Both the position numbers and the translations under genes were made by a program. The notes beneath the pieces were generated by a model. It was not told the DNA's origin, searched no databases, and saw only the letters and a program-made list of their open reading frames with translations. From Lamellibrachia satsuma (taxonomy: Eukaryota; Annelida; Polychaeta; Sabellida; Siboglinidae): DNA of 64,000 nucleotides. This document shows positions 24,063 to 39,000 of the stretch, in pieces (position 1 is the stretch's first letter; every line of letters begins with the position of its first letter). Where the stretch lies: NCBI GenBank assembly GCA_033239005.1, contig BSQZ01000001.1, forward strand, positions 5,936,001 to 6,000,000, read 5' to 3'.

Positions 24063-27000
24063 GTGAGTAGTTAAATGACATAAACATGTTATTATTTATT
24101 TTGCAACTAGGGGTAATATTAAAAAAAAAACGATCCAGTATATTTGATGATTCAAGGCCTAATAGAAGCTCACCTGTACACATATCATTTGTGTGTATTA
24201 AATTTACATCATTGAGTGTTTGTCTAAGTAGTCAATGTATAATGTTTAGTGTTTGAATCCTTTTGTTGCATTTTTGAGACTTGATCAATTTTGTCCACTC
24301 CACATTGCCTCACTTCATTCAGCTTCATATTGGCCTGTGGATAGCCATATTCGGCTACCCAAAGGCCAATACGAAGGCAATATGAATTTGAACAATTCAT
24401 AAAAAAATAATAATTAAAAATTCTACACTATCACAAGTATCTATGGGTGTTAAATTCACTTTCTTGCCGACCTTTGACATTTTGAACTGACAGTAAGTAT
24501 TCGAGCATGCATGTGATGCAGTTGTGTTTGATTACACCTAAAAAATCCCAGTGATTGTTTTTGCCATATGCCGAAATAATCACATATCTATGCCAAAGTG
24601 TAGTGGTGTTTGAAATTGTTCAGTAATCGTAATTAAACGTTCTTGATGAACTCGGCCGCAATACTGGTTGAACTCAGCCAATACAAGATCTAGCAATATG
24701 GGTGGTTGAGTGGTGACATCATTTATCAGCTGCTTATGCCATTTGATCAATCACAATTAACATACACAGTAAATTAATATGATGTAGGTGTTACCTGGTG
24801 GCGAGCGCCATTTTAAACCATGCTTAAAATTTTTATTTCTATAATATATAATAACTGTTTATTTAAGACAAAAAGTTGATAATATATACATCAAATAAAA
24901 ATACACGTACACATATGTTGTGCATTAAAAGCACATATATGGGCCCGTTTAATGTATTTCATAGTGATAATTAACAAAATGACGTGGATATTTATGATTG
25001 TGTCACAGCAAGATGTTTCATGACATAATAATCAGTAGAAAGACACTGTTTAGAAATAATTCACAATGTACACAGTTGAAAAATATATATATATGTCTCT
25101 AGGATGAGGTCTGTAATGTACCCCCCATGTTTACTACATTAAACAGTGTTATACTCACCAAACCATTTGTATGGTCAGCAGATTGTATGAGACTTCTTAT
25201 AAGGAAAATGTATGAAAATGACAAGTGGATATTTATGATTGTGTCACAGCAAGATTTTCCATGACATAATAATAATCAGTAGACAGACCCTCCATTTGCA
25301 AATAATTCACAATATACACAGATGTAAAATATATGTCTCTAGGTTGAGGTCTGCAATGTACCCCTATGTTTACTATGTTGAACAGTGTTATACTCAATAA
25401 AACCAGTTGTATGGTCAGCAGATTGAATGAGACTTCTTATGATGAATGTTGACTAGCTCAGAATAGCTGTTCTGCAAAGGCAATGAATGTGAATCTATAT
25501 AAATAAACATTACATTTATATACATAGTGTGTATTGGATAGGCTAGAAAGCAACATGTAATATATACATGTATGCATGTGAGTTATTTCTAAATCGTGTG
25601 TCTTTCCACTGATTATTTTGTCATGGAAAATCTTGTTGTGACGCAATCATAAATATCCACTTGTCATTTTCAGACATCTACCTTGTAAGAAGTCTCGTTC
25701 ATACATATATATGGGATAATATATAATACCTTACTAATCTAACATAGTTATAATATGTACATCAAAGACATCAATATACTTATTATCTTTTCATATTTTA
25801 ATTTCTCATGGCATGGCTGCTAATATTTAATGAAAAACAGATCTGCAATTATAGATTTTTATTGACATCTTATTCAATATCAAATGCAATACAGACTTGG
25901 CAAATAACATTTGTTGACATCTTTAAAAAATCATATTCCTCAAAAGTATTTTATCGATTTTGAAACTTCTTTCACACTTATGTTTTCATGGATACTATCA
26001 TCTCATAAAACTATTTTAACAACCAGATCTACAATTTAATGTTTTTATTGACATCCCAATCAATGTCAAATGCACTGCCACTAGGTCTAGGTCTATAGTC
26101 GGACTCGGCTATACAATTTATAAAAAGTTGACGTCTTTCAAAACTCATATCTCGAAATGTTCTTTATCGATTTTGAAACTGTTTTTACATTTCAGTTTCT
26201 CATGGCTTCTGCCATACTGTAAACATAAAAAAACAGTTCTGAATTCTGAATTTTTTATTGACATCCCTCGTCAATTTGAAACGCATCACCGACCGAGTCC
26301 GAGTCGGCTGATTTTCTTAATGATGTTCTGAATATTACATACGCGGTTAGTTTTACCAAATTGTGTAGGAAACGTTACTTCACTTGATTTCTAGAATACA
26401 GTTTATTACTGCACAATAATATTTTCTGGTTACATTTGCGTAAAATATGCTGTTTTCAACGAGAAAACCTGCACACTGTTGACGTACCTTTAGGGGGCAG
26501 ACCACAGTAGAGAATTGTATTGGTGGCCATGTTAACGTTTTGTCTGATTATAAAAAAACGTTACCATCAAAAATTCTGAACATTTTTTACAGCAAATACC
26601 ATCATCTCGTTGACATGCTGACCAAGTTTTGTTAAAACCACATACCTCCAGCTCTTTTAAAATGCCCCGACGTGCGATGCCCGTCAGTTTTGAAAAAAAA
26701 TAGCCATGTATTCATGTGCCCATATGGCTGACAGCAGAAAAATTCCCATAAATCCCTCCGCCTGTTAAACTCTAAAAAAAATGCACCATTTCACAGCCAA
26801 TAGCTTCTACAAACAAACCTGTGAATATGCCTGCTCAATCATATGAATTGTTTAAATTCACATATCGCAATTTAATACGCCCTACATTCGTATGAAATAA
26901 TAAACAGGAAGGTCAACAGTGGTCTTAACCCAAATAGGGATTTTTTTGTTTGAGAAAGTGTCAAATTTTATATCAAGTTGCGGCACAATGTATATGTAGA

Positions 27001-30000
27001 CACATTATGGAACACGCCTGCTTGTCAAGTCATTATTATTTGTTTGACCGCCAAGTCTAAACAATGTCTTGCCCATAATATTAGTTGAAAACCAGTCACA
27101 TAATTTAATCATAGGTCGATTATGACACTTGATAAATCACAGATAATGTACACTAGATTTACAGAGCATTGCGAACCAATGAAGCCTGCTTACTGTCCCT
27201 TTAAAATTTAATATACTAATGAGTTTATTTTCAAATTAGTATTCATCTAATTGCTTGACTTTTAACCAAACATGGCATAACTTTGTAAGAAAATAAAAAA
27301 AAATTCACATTTAACAGGATTTAGAGTAAATTCCAATGTGTCAGGTTTTATTGTTTATGTGACTGCTTTCATACTTCTAGTTGATAAGATACAAGGCGAA
27401 CGGCTTGATTTCGATACGCCACCATAAAAGGGTATCACATGACCAGATGCCAGTCACGGCCAGATTTGAAAATGGTGATCTAGGCAATGCTTCCAGTGGC
27501 TGTGACACGACCAAAATACAACTATTCTGTCCAGATTTGTTACACAATGTTGCTAATGCACTGGGCCACAACACAAATATCACCAATGACCGTTCTAGTG
27601 CAAAATGGCTACCTGCTCCCTCACATACTGGTGTCATACCCCCTAATTTTCAACATATTTCCATTTTGTCATCCGATCTGTATCATTCTGTTCGTGATAG
27701 CTACTGCTGTCTGCCTTTTCCAGGTAAACTGTTCACTTTTCCTATCAACCTGTGCCTATTGGAATGATTATATCTTCTGTAAACCACTTCAGGACTAGGG
27801 TTATGGTTAGCTAGATGTGGGGTTAGCTAAGGTTAGGGTTGCATACCTTCGTTTCCTTGTGCCCAAGCACTTACAAAGTACTGCACACAACATGAAATTG
27901 GTATTGATATGTGGTGAATAGACATTTTGGAAAGGCAATAGTTATTGTTGATATTAAAAATTGCTTATTGTAGATTTTTAGCTTACGACAAGCTCTTTAA
28001 TGCTATTTTAGCATTTGAAAAATAAAAAAAATTGTGTTTATTAACAAATTGCGCAAAATATCAGCTCGTGCACATCAAACGTTATAGCACAAAACTAAAA
28101 TGTACATTTATTTTACATTTTTTACATTTAGTCGATCGATTATAGGACACCTCCTAAGGGAGACTGTTAAACAGTTTAAATAGTAGCTGCATTTAATTAG
28201 TAATGATCTTGTTGACTAGGTGGAATCAATAACATATATATAATAATATAATATTATCCAGTCTGACACCGACAATTTTCTAAGTCAAACACACACAACA
28301 TGGGGCAGGTTAGCAACCGTTTTTATTTATTTTCAAAAATATAAGCCCTAATAATATTATCAGAATTGCAAATTATAAAAATTATAAGACATTTTTTATA
28401 ACAAACTAATAATTTCATCCACATTACCTGTAATATCCACAATTAAGCTAACAATAACGACCAAAACATAAGCATATCAACATTTTATAGCAGTGTTTGT
28501 GATCACGACTTCCGTCTATTTGGGGGAAGACCAGAGAATTGCATTGGTGGCCATGTTAACGTATTGTCTGATTATAAGAAAAATTTTCACAGCAACTGCC
28601 ATCATCTCATTGACATGCTGACCAAGTTTTGTCAAAATCACATACCTCCAACTCTTTTAAAATGCCCTGACGTGCGATGCCCGTTAATTTTGACAAAAAT
28701 AGCCATGTATTCATGCGCCTATAGCAGAAAAATTCCCATAAAAAAATTAAACGGCCTTGACATTGCCTCAATTCCAAATAAGGATAAACTGCAACCTGTT
28801 GTAATACTTTGACGAAAAACATAAAATATTTAATAATATGTAAACTGTAAACTGGTTAGAAATAAAACTAACATTTTATTAGTAGACATACGTGGTGCTG
28901 TATTGCTTAATATATGCTTTGGGATTATCATTTGATAACAGTTACGAAGCGAATGTCAATTCCCGTTGCTAAAAAAACATGGCAACTGCCACTGGAGCCA
29001 TGTCATGGCTGCTCAAAACGAAAAGCCTAAGGTGTTGTCACTGACATATACACCTACGTTATGTGATGGACACATATGAACAAATAGTCCAGAGAAGTCG
29101 AGATAGCATTGGAATAAACAGCACCTGTTGCACCTCCATATTTGCCTAACCTCCATGCAGCTATAAGTTCTTTTTAATTCCACTGAAGGCTTCTTATTTT
29201 TAGCAAACATTTAAAAAAATGCAAAACAAATCAAATAAATGCTTAAAAACAACTCTATATACTGAGGTATATACCAAAAGTTCATTAAAAATTTCACAAA
29301 TCATCGTCACAAGCCAGTGTTGAAAAAAATCATGATTACAAAATTGGATTTGTTTGATTTAAATAGATTTTAATTTAATTTAAACCAAAAAAAAATTATA
29401 TTTGGGCAATTCCGGTGTGATGGACATGCATTTTGGAGAAATTTGGACACTGTCAAGACTAGGTCTGCAACGATACACTAAGCCACGATACGATACATAT
29501 CGCGGTATTTGCGTCATGATATGATACGTATTGCAATACATAACAATACATAAGTTTAACAGAAAACATTATTGGGTGCACATCATTAACAAATTACAAT
29601 AACTACGTCATGTGGTTGGTTATACATTAATATTGGTAGTCCCGAAACAGTTTCTAAGGGGTGTTTTGAGGGTTTTTAACAAGATGATACTTTTAATGGA
29701 AAATTTTCATATATCGTACACGTATTGCAATTCTTGTAAAATATATCAAGTATTGTATTGTTAAAATAATATTGCGACGCATCGATGAATCGTTGCAGCT
29801 CTAGTCAAGACATGCAATACAGCACAATTGGAATAGGTGGATTTTGAAATGGGCATAATGTGTAACCTACCTAGTACTATTAACATGCCAGATTTACTCA
29901 TTTTTGAACAATTTTCTTAAAAAAATGGACGTACTCAGAGAAAATGATTTTTTAATGTTGCTATAAAAATAGAAATTAATTCGTTTCCTGCTAGTAACTA

Positions 30001-33000
30001 GGTCACACACGTTCATGTGTCTGTCATTGTGGACATTTACTTTTCCTGTTATGGACGAACATCATAATTTATGTAATACAAATGTTTCAGTATAAATTTT
30101 AATATTGTAAATAACAACACAGTAAAATAAAAATTAAATTGTACAATAATAAGAACTTATAAATATAGACAATACTTATTCTAATCACAATGTTTGTTGA
30201 TCAGAAGGAACAACTGTGTCAGACAACCTTGAAGAGTCCGAAATGTAATTTCCCAATTAATTGTCCCTGAAATAATTATTTAAACATCAGATCTCGCCTC
30301 AGATATTAAAAACACACTATGGATTATCGCTAAAACTGCTCATTTAGACGTGTGGTATCAGTTGAAAAATCTTAAAATAGTTATACCTAACAAGGTGTCT
30401 AAATGCACATAAGCCCACAAAACTCAGGCCCCCAAACGGACTGTTTTGAGTAAAGTAAACAGATTTGCTATGCATATAATTTTTTTATGCCGGCAGTGCA
30501 CGAGCGATAATACATGGCATCCAGTTGTAAATAACTAAAATTATTACTGTGAACATTCCGTTTGGTGTCAGCTCTGTTAGTACACCAAAAATGAAATATA
30601 ATCTTTACACAGACTCCAGAGGTAAAACTAGGTCACGAGACTTATGTTGCCTATACTCTAAGTGCACTTGGTAAACTAACGGAACAATGTTCTTATGCAG
30701 AAAGATACATTTAAAAAACTTTAAAAGCTCCATAATACCAATCATTTATTATTGTCAGAATGTTGAAATAATTATTTTAGCATATCCAAAACTTGTTTTT
30801 ACCTTAGTAGAAATTTTCATTGTCTTATCAAGGCGACTTTGTCAGTACTAATGATGTACTGGTTGGATGACGTCATCGCACACATGAGGTAGTTCGTAAT
30901 TGCCCTCATCTCGGTTGATTGCTGCCTTGGTCTTGCATATCCATGTGGCTTCTTTTACATATCTTCTCCTTCTGTGTGACTCCCTGTCTACCACTTTTAC
31001 TCCCTCCCAGTCTGTGAGATGGTTTTCGGTGGTTGTGTGGGTCTGTGAGAGTGGACTTGTTGGTGGTGGATTGTGACCGCTTCTTTTTGCATCCCGTGTA
31101 TTGGTCTTAAGCAATCTCCCTGCCTCTCTATATAGGCTAGCTGTGCCACTACTCTAACTCTTGTTCTTCTAGTTCTACTTTGGGTGTACCAACAGACGTC
31201 TCAGCGTTGTGTGGGGACGCATTGCTGTGACCACCCCATATTTTTTCAGTACCCTGTCAAACCTCTCTGAGACACCTTCTACGTATGAGATGACAACCTG
31301 GCTTCTGTAGTTCTTGTTCTTTTTTTCTCTTGTCTGCTTTTTTCTCTTATTTTTTTCATTGCCTTTTTGAAGGCCCAGGATGGATAACTGCACCTTCTAA
31401 GTGCTCCTTTTAAGTATTCTTCCTCTTCCTCTTTTTCCCCTTCCTCAGAAGTTCTCGTCTCACACCTGTTCATAAGGGTTCTGACTACTCCTAACTTCTG
31501 GTGCCTAGGGTGATGGGACACAAAGTTCAAATACTGGTCAGCGTTGGTCTTCTTTCTGTATACCGTGGACTTTACACTGCCATCGTCCTTTTTGGTAAGT
31601 TTTGCTTCAAGGAATGGCATGTCGTTGTTTCTTTCCTCCCCTCTTGTGAATCTGATGCTACCTGTGAGGTCGACCATGTTCATATGCTGTTGTAATTCCT
31701 CTGCCTTGCCTGTGTGTGTATAGACAAATGACATCTTCCACGTACCACTTCCAGTTCCTTGGCTTGCAATCACCTGGGGCCATGGCAATGATTTTTTACC
31801 TCCATGTACAAGTTCACAACAATGGGGAACATTGGACTGCCCATGTCTACACCAAACTTCTGCTGGTAAATTTCTCCTCCGAATCTGAAGTACGTAGTCT
31901 CCAGTACGAATTTCAACAACTCTGTGATGTTGTCTACTTTGAAGTTGGTTTTCTTTTTGAGTGTCTTATCGTTCGCCGGTCTATCCCTGATCACTTCATA
32001 TATTTCTTTAATAGGTGTTTTCGTGAACAGTGACACATTATAATACACGAACGATTCTCCTTTTTCACTTTTAGTCCTGTAATTTTCTTCACCAGTTCTT
32101 GTGAGTTCTCCGTGTGGTGTTCTGTCTTCCCTAGTCTAGTGGTTGTAGTATGTTAACCAAATCTCTGGACACTCTGTATGCCATTGTCTGTGTGTAGTCC
32201 ATAATAGGCCTGAGTGGGACACCCTCTTTGGGGAGCCATACATCCGTGGTACTTTTTCTACTAGTACCAATACTGGTCTTTTGTGATCTTTCCCTCCTTC
32301 TCCAGTGTGCTTAGCATTCTGATCATTTCTGCCTTATACTTTCTGGTCGGACCTCCAGAAGGTTTTTTGCCTTTCCCTTGTCAGCAGGGAGTATGATGAT
32401 GGACTTGTCCTTCTGCAACACTTTCAGCGTTTTTGTTCCTTGTGTAGGTAGATTCGGTTTTGGGGCCTTCAGTGACATTTGAAGACCTGCAATGTCTACC
32501 CAAAGCTTGTCGTTTTATTCTTGCAGTAAGCTTCATGTCGCTTGCTCTGCAGCTAAGTATGAATATGATACATCCATCATATTTCCCTTTAGTACAAATG
32601 TTTATCTTCAAAATGGTAACCTATTTATACAGATAAACCAAATTTGAAAAAATGATGGTATGGTTGACCAATTGGCAGAATTTCCCATTTGTGGATTCTT
32701 GTTTGTTAATATTTTGGAGTCTATTGATTTTCCAAGATGGAAGGCCTCATTATTATAAGTGTGAATAGCCTTACTTTTAGTTACTTTGCTTACCTGGGGT
32801 ATGGCATCCACTTAACATGGTGACATGATGAATTCCTTCCATCAGTTATGGTTCATCATGGAGTTTGATAGGTTAGTTCCACTGAACCTTCACAATTATA
32901 TCTCGAAGAGTTGTGTTTGGGCAACCTCTCCTCCAAGGGCTATCTGGTTTCGAGAATAACACTTTGCCCTTCTTCTGCAAATTTTCACTGGTCCCATTTG

Positions 33001-36000
33001 AAAATAATAGTTTATCTGACAATTTCATCAAAATTTAAAAACACATTTGCATACATTTCAACCTGTAGTGATCAAAATGACTGAGATTATTAGGCAATCC
33101 ACGCCACACCATGAAGGCCGGGCTGGCACCCACCTTGTCACCTCGATTATGCCCGACCGATAGATACACCACTTCACATATAATCTGTCGAAGCAAACAA
33201 ACCAAACACAACAAAGGAAACAAAGTATTTATTTACAGAGACGTGGATGTAGTCAATGGTGGTGACCACTGACCAGTCTTTGTTTTCCGTAAAGCCTCCT
33301 GCGATGGTTGACAGTTCTGTGAGTTTGAGCTGCATGCAGTTCACAATTACTGAGAAAAGGGCAGCAAAGGTGGCCATCGTAAAGGCAGAGAAGCAAACTT
33401 GGCTGTTATGATACTTAGATTTTGTGTTTAGTAAATCGTTTTTAATGATGTTCATACACCAGTTTGAAATCTCACGTATTTAAGAAGCAACGACTTTCCT
33501 TCAGACATTCCACTTGATTTCAAGTACATTTGTAAAACATTTGTGGTGACTTCATGTGAACTTAAAATGTCCAAAGTGGCCACTGTGACATACTATAAGC
33601 CGGGAGTAAATCATACCTGGACTAATTCCGAAATCGCTATGGCAAAGTCCACCAAGTGCTTATGCCTGTATCACCTGTTTTATTTCTGGCATTCTTCCCT
33701 GGCCAGTCGTTCATCCCTCTGGTGATTCCGTCCAACTATCCTTGAAATGCGACTGTTATGATCGTCATTCTTTGGTGGGTTTCCTGGATCAGGCGATAAC
33801 ACAACTATTCATCGAAATTTGAAAACAGTCACTTCTTGCTCCAGGTGCCTAGATGATGATATGTCAAGGAATGATGTTACAATTTTTTTTCTTTTTGTGC
33901 CCCTCACACAATGTGTCGCCATTTTGTGGCGCATGCCTTTGCAAGTCTTCCCATGTGCACGGATTGTCCAGTCTTTGGCAACACGGGAGGTGGGACATTG
34001 CTTGATGTTCTGCCTTACAGATAAGTGTGATTCACGAATAGTAAACAGAAAATAATTTTTTTTATTTTTGCAATTTTGTGTCCATTGAACATCAAATGAC
34101 GGAGATTTCAATTTTATTTGGCTATATCAAAATGAGTTTACATGTATGCCTTTGGATAAATGAGCTAACATGTTGAAGTGGATACCCCTATAAAGACCAG
34201 ATAGATCGCTATCATAGGGGCCACCCTCTGGTAAATTATTTAATATAAAACCTTCAAATCATTAAATGTTATGTTAGAAAAAGTACAAAATTATAAACAT
34301 GTTGATCAAACAGTAATAACAACAATGGACTATTTACAATGTGCTATCATCAGGAGAACTATATAAATTTACCTGTAATTGGTGACATATATAACAGTTA
34401 GGTAAAAAACATAATTCTTGATAGTTACTTAGGTAATAAACCTTTATAATGGATAAAGCCATATAAACTGTGTCTCTATCTTGCTTTTTATCAGATCAGA
34501 AGATCTTTTTGCAAATTCGTGTTGTATGTCACTATATGTTTAATTGTGAATGGTGTGATTGGGCTGCAGTGGTAGTTGTAAATAAGCAGGTAATTTATGT
34601 GTAAATTTGTAATAAAATTTGTATTGTTGAATTCGTAAAATATCTTGAGCATTCAATATGTTTAATTTCTTAAAAATTGGGTATGTATGTGCATTATATT
34701 TACTTAGATTAACAATTCTTATTGCTTTCTTTTGTAGCTGTCACATTTAACGCCCCAAATCATGATGTCGTAATTTATGTATGAATTATGAATTAAAGTG
34801 TTATAGAGGGTTAATTTTATATGTGTTTTTTTAGTTTATTAAAAATTCTGATTGTTTTAGAACATTTGTTGGCAGTTTTTTGTATAAATTTTTTCCAGTT
34901 TAAATTATTATCTATATTGATATAAAGAAAAAAAATTTGTTGTTTACATTGTCAATAATTGTGGCATCTATTTTAAGCACAGATATTTGAAGCTTTGTTG
35001 ATCGTTTTATACAGTATGTATTTTGATTTGCTTTCATTAAGAGATAATGTATTTATTTTTAACCATTCACTTATTTTGGTTAATTCATTATTTATTAGGG
35101 TATCAACGTTCACTTCCTTAGTGGAAGTCTTAAATGACTGAAAGGTACTAAAGAGTGTGGTGTCATTGGCATACATAATTAGTATCTCATAGTTTGTATT
35201 TGGGTCAGAATTAATATTTTGATCTAATTTGTCCATTATGTTTAGGGACATTAATTAATTTTTTAAGTTTGTATGTAACGGATCTTTCATTCTCCATATA
35301 TATTTGAATTGTTTTTGGTGGACGGTCTTTAATTAAAACAGTGTTTATTAGAGTAAAGTATGGTTGATGATCTGAAAATTTCTCTGTAAGAATTCCTGAG
35401 ATTGAATCAATGGTTGACTTAGTTAGTTTGCAGAACACGTTATCAATTAGAGTACCATTTGACATTGAAAATTTAGTGGGGAATGTGATTTTTGGAAAGA
35501 AACTGCTCGGTTACAGTATCAAAGAAATCACTAAATATTTTTTTACCTCGTTATTACTGCTATCAAACAATGTAAGTAAAGTAACAAATTCATCAGTAAA
35601 TTGTCTGTAATCTGCATTAAGATCTCTCGGTGGCCTATAGATGTTACCGATTATAACAGATTTAGTCAAGCTACCTCCTGAAATTTCTACAAACTGTCCT
35701 TTCCAGTCTTTCTGTGATATGTCACACTTGATTAATTTATATTTAAAATTCTTATGGATGTACATTATTAGACCTCCCTTTGTACTACAAGTCTTCCCTT
35801 GTGCAATACAGTTGTATCCATCTAATTCAGTGATGTATCTTCATGCTCATATAACCAACTTTCTTGTAAACAGATAACACTAAAAGTTAAGTTGATAGAT
35901 TGTAACTTCAAATTAACTAAATTTAGCATTATTCGATTGTATGTTTGTGCTCATTATGCCTAAACAATTTCTTTTATATTTTAATAGTGAATTTAGCTTT

Positions 36001-39000
36001 TCAGAATCATAGCATGATGATTCTTTTAGAATATGAAGTGGGTTGTTATCTACGTATAAATGTAGCACGTGTCTCAGTGAATTTATTTGAGTGCCACCGT
36101 GATGGTGCAAAATTAATTCACCAAGAGCCATATTTTATTGTTTTGTATTTAAGATAAACTAAGTTAAGAAAGAATAACTTAAATATTGATTTAACTTTGT
36201 AACAGAATACCTGGTTAATAGAAATTACATTATATAAGAAAATATGCTACATTATGAACACTTTGTAATAAAACATTTTATTTAAGTCATCCAAGATGCA
36301 TGTTTATAATAATCTGAGCAACAAATGTAAAAAATAAAAAGAAGAGAATAAAAATGTGCTGGAGTATGCTTCTCCAGATGTTGAAAAAAGATGAGATGAG
36401 GTAAGGCTTTCTCATCTATACATTAATCTCCAAAAACGAGAAACTCGCAACTACTGCTGCAAGCAGACTTGGGGTCAACTACATGAACATTATATCAATT
36501 CCACCTAAAAATACCAATTCCAATCAATTCCATATAGAAATAAAAGTGTGTGAACAGAGAACCATAGACACACTCAATGCCAAAAAAGAGGGTTCAAAAT
36601 TAGTGGTGGTCAGGTGGCCTTAATCTACCAAAAACAGTTTTTGCTACTCAAACATTGATTTCTATGGCTGGTTGCTTTGTGAAATATTTCTATTAAATTT
36701 TTTTAAACATGCCTGTCAAAGAATCTGACACGAAAAGATTGTGGTTGAGTTGTAAAGCACTTGAACTTACACACATTCTTTACAACATAGAGTTAAGTTA
36801 GCCATAGTCCTCCTCATTGTTCTGTCTAGCTGGCAGACTTGATGAGTTGCACATTTTCATTACTTGCAACTTGACTTGTAATTCAGAGAGATGACCCGAG
36901 ACTTGACTTGGCCTTGAAGGTAATTGACTTGAGACTTGACTTGACTTGCCAGTTTGTGACTTGTCAACAAGTACGCTGGCTCGAAACGTACACAAAAGAA
37001 GACCATGTTGCTGTGACAAGCCACGCTGAATGCAATCATCAATAAGTACTTATTATGAGTAGCTAATGTTTTGGCATTGCAACATCCGCCTAAGTTTCCC
37101 ACTAAAAATTACCACAGATAAACCACAACAATCATGGCAATTGGTGAACCCTAGTGATTTGGGACTTGGGGGTCATTGATTTGAGACTTTTATGTCAATG
37201 ACTTGAGACTTGACTTGCCAGCTTGTAACAACAAGTCTGCTGATTGGCCCATAGCCAAGGTTCCAACACTCGCCACTCTAATATAGTATGGACATTTTCA
37301 CTTTTACGAAGGCATTGTTTTTGCAGAGTTTAGGCAGGCTTTTCCTCATTTGACATTCGGGTTGTGGGGATAGCGTTCTCCGTTTGCAAATGAGTACTTG
37401 GAAACAATCGGGTGTTGCCTCATTTCACATTCGGTTTGTGTCGGTATGCAAATGAACACACGGATATTGCCTACTTCAGTTCCACAACACATAACTTTTT
37501 TTACACCGACATGTCTGATGCTAAGATGGCGTTAATCATGCAGTGTTACATGATGCAATTGATAAAGTTATTGAAAATACCAATTACATTTTCACCACTT
37601 CCAATTCCAATTACTTTTAAAAACAAAACAATTTTGGAATTGGATTGGCAAGAGGATTCAAACTCTTGATTGAGAGCCTGACGTTCTAACCACTATGCTT
37701 AGCCGCAACCCACACTGAACTATCAATAATAATGATAATTGGCAAAACAGTTCAGCAGGGCTATTTGTGTCACTGTAATAATAGAAAAAACATGTTTTTT
37801 TCAACTAGATTGGATAATTTTATTTAGTTATTGACCTAACAGCAACAATCATTCATGGATTCAGCATTTCTAATCAACTACTACTATGGATATGCCACCC
37901 ATCAATTATGGTTTTGAACTGTTTTTCTGGCTATTCACTATTCCATGATACTATTTCTTAAAACGTGGCCTGTGGTCAAAGCTAGCATGTACCTGTTTCA
38001 TTATTATTTCAGTGCGACCGCAGGGTGTGGCTATAACAGGCCTTGCCCAACAGGTGAGAGAGAATAGAGAGGTAGAGGTCAAATGTAAAGTAAGTAAAGT
38101 GAAACCAGTGCCAGACATTTATTGGAGAAAGGGACTACATGGCTCACTGAAGACAGGAACTACAACGCATAAGAACAACACAGATAAAAAAACCTTCCAA
38201 CTTGAATCCACCTACAAAGCGTCCTTCAGTCGCAGTGACACTCAGTTGTATTGTCTTGTCACTCGACCTGGAGTCGGAAGTGATGTCTGGGCAACAACCA
38301 ACAGCAGTTTTGATGTGATATGTGAGTATTTCATGGTGATTGGTGTATAGTAGTTAGTATACCACAAGTTGTAGTTGATATATCAGACTAACCTTTATTG
38401 TGACTGACTAAACTTGATATTATTAATATTGCTAGACAAAGACTCCTTTAACTCACAATGTAGAATATGGTTCGGACAAAACATCAGTAGGGAAAAACTC
38501 CATTGGCATGCAAGACTGTAACAAATGTCTGCCTAAGACATGTAATAAATAAAACAATATTTGTATTAGTGTGCATGAACTTTGCAATAACATTTCCCTA
38601 TTAATCAGATGGAATAAAAACAATATAATAAAACTAAATTGTTATTTGCATTATTAAAGTTTAAATAACTGTAGTAAATAATATATAAACATGATAGTTA
38701 ATGCATACATCAACAGGTTGTTCACCATAATTATATTGGCCCTGTTTCAGACCTGCTCATTATCAAAGTTATACAGACTGGTTGTGGGAATCCAACAGAT
38801 GGGAGCTCCGTAACACTGACCTGTGAAATCACTTTGCTAGTATCAGACGTTGTTTCTGTTTCAGACCCTCCCAGTGCCAAGGTGACTCAGAAGGACTCAA
38901 AGAGTCCAATACAAGACAAGTCAGTGACACTGACATGTGACGTCACAGATGGCAGACCTAGCCATGTCATCAAGGTGACATGGAAGAAAGGAAGCACAAA

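Larger units (their letters stand above)
24063..38012 (+). other. Receptor intron 1 (13.95 kb), rich in mobile elements
   Basis: Bounded by donor GTGAGT and acceptor TTATTATTTCAG. It contains a small hairpin (24324), a duplicated and inverted block (24975-25705), dispersed repeats (25780-26330, 26520-26760 and 28540-28745), degenerate TTAGGG-like sequence (27794-27842), a hAT-like MITE, a Penelope-like relic, an internally deleted LINE and GACTTG-rich sequence. Exons A and B join exactly in phase to give TVYVRPQG, so I treat the whole stretch as intron. A frame at 27381-27767 has no Ig features. Confidence 0.65.

Noticed and set aside
27381..27798. Overlapping 100-128-codon frames as an additional Ig or membrane exon
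   Set aside because: No Cys/Trp/YxC pattern, and exons A and B already join in phase without it.
27794..27842. TTAGGG-like repeats as an internal telomere
   Set aside because: Only a few degenerate GGTTAG and TTAGGG units, with no continuous array.
37446..37453. Octamer ATGCAAAT in receptor intron 1 as an immunoglobulin-type promoter element
   Set aside because: A single 8-bp match in 14 kb of AT-rich intron is expected by chance, and no exon follows it.
38322..38750. Frame continuing after exon B (EYFMVIGV then stop) as a genuine C-terminus
   Set aside because: It is readthrough of a consensus GTGAGT donor. Exon C joins in phase.
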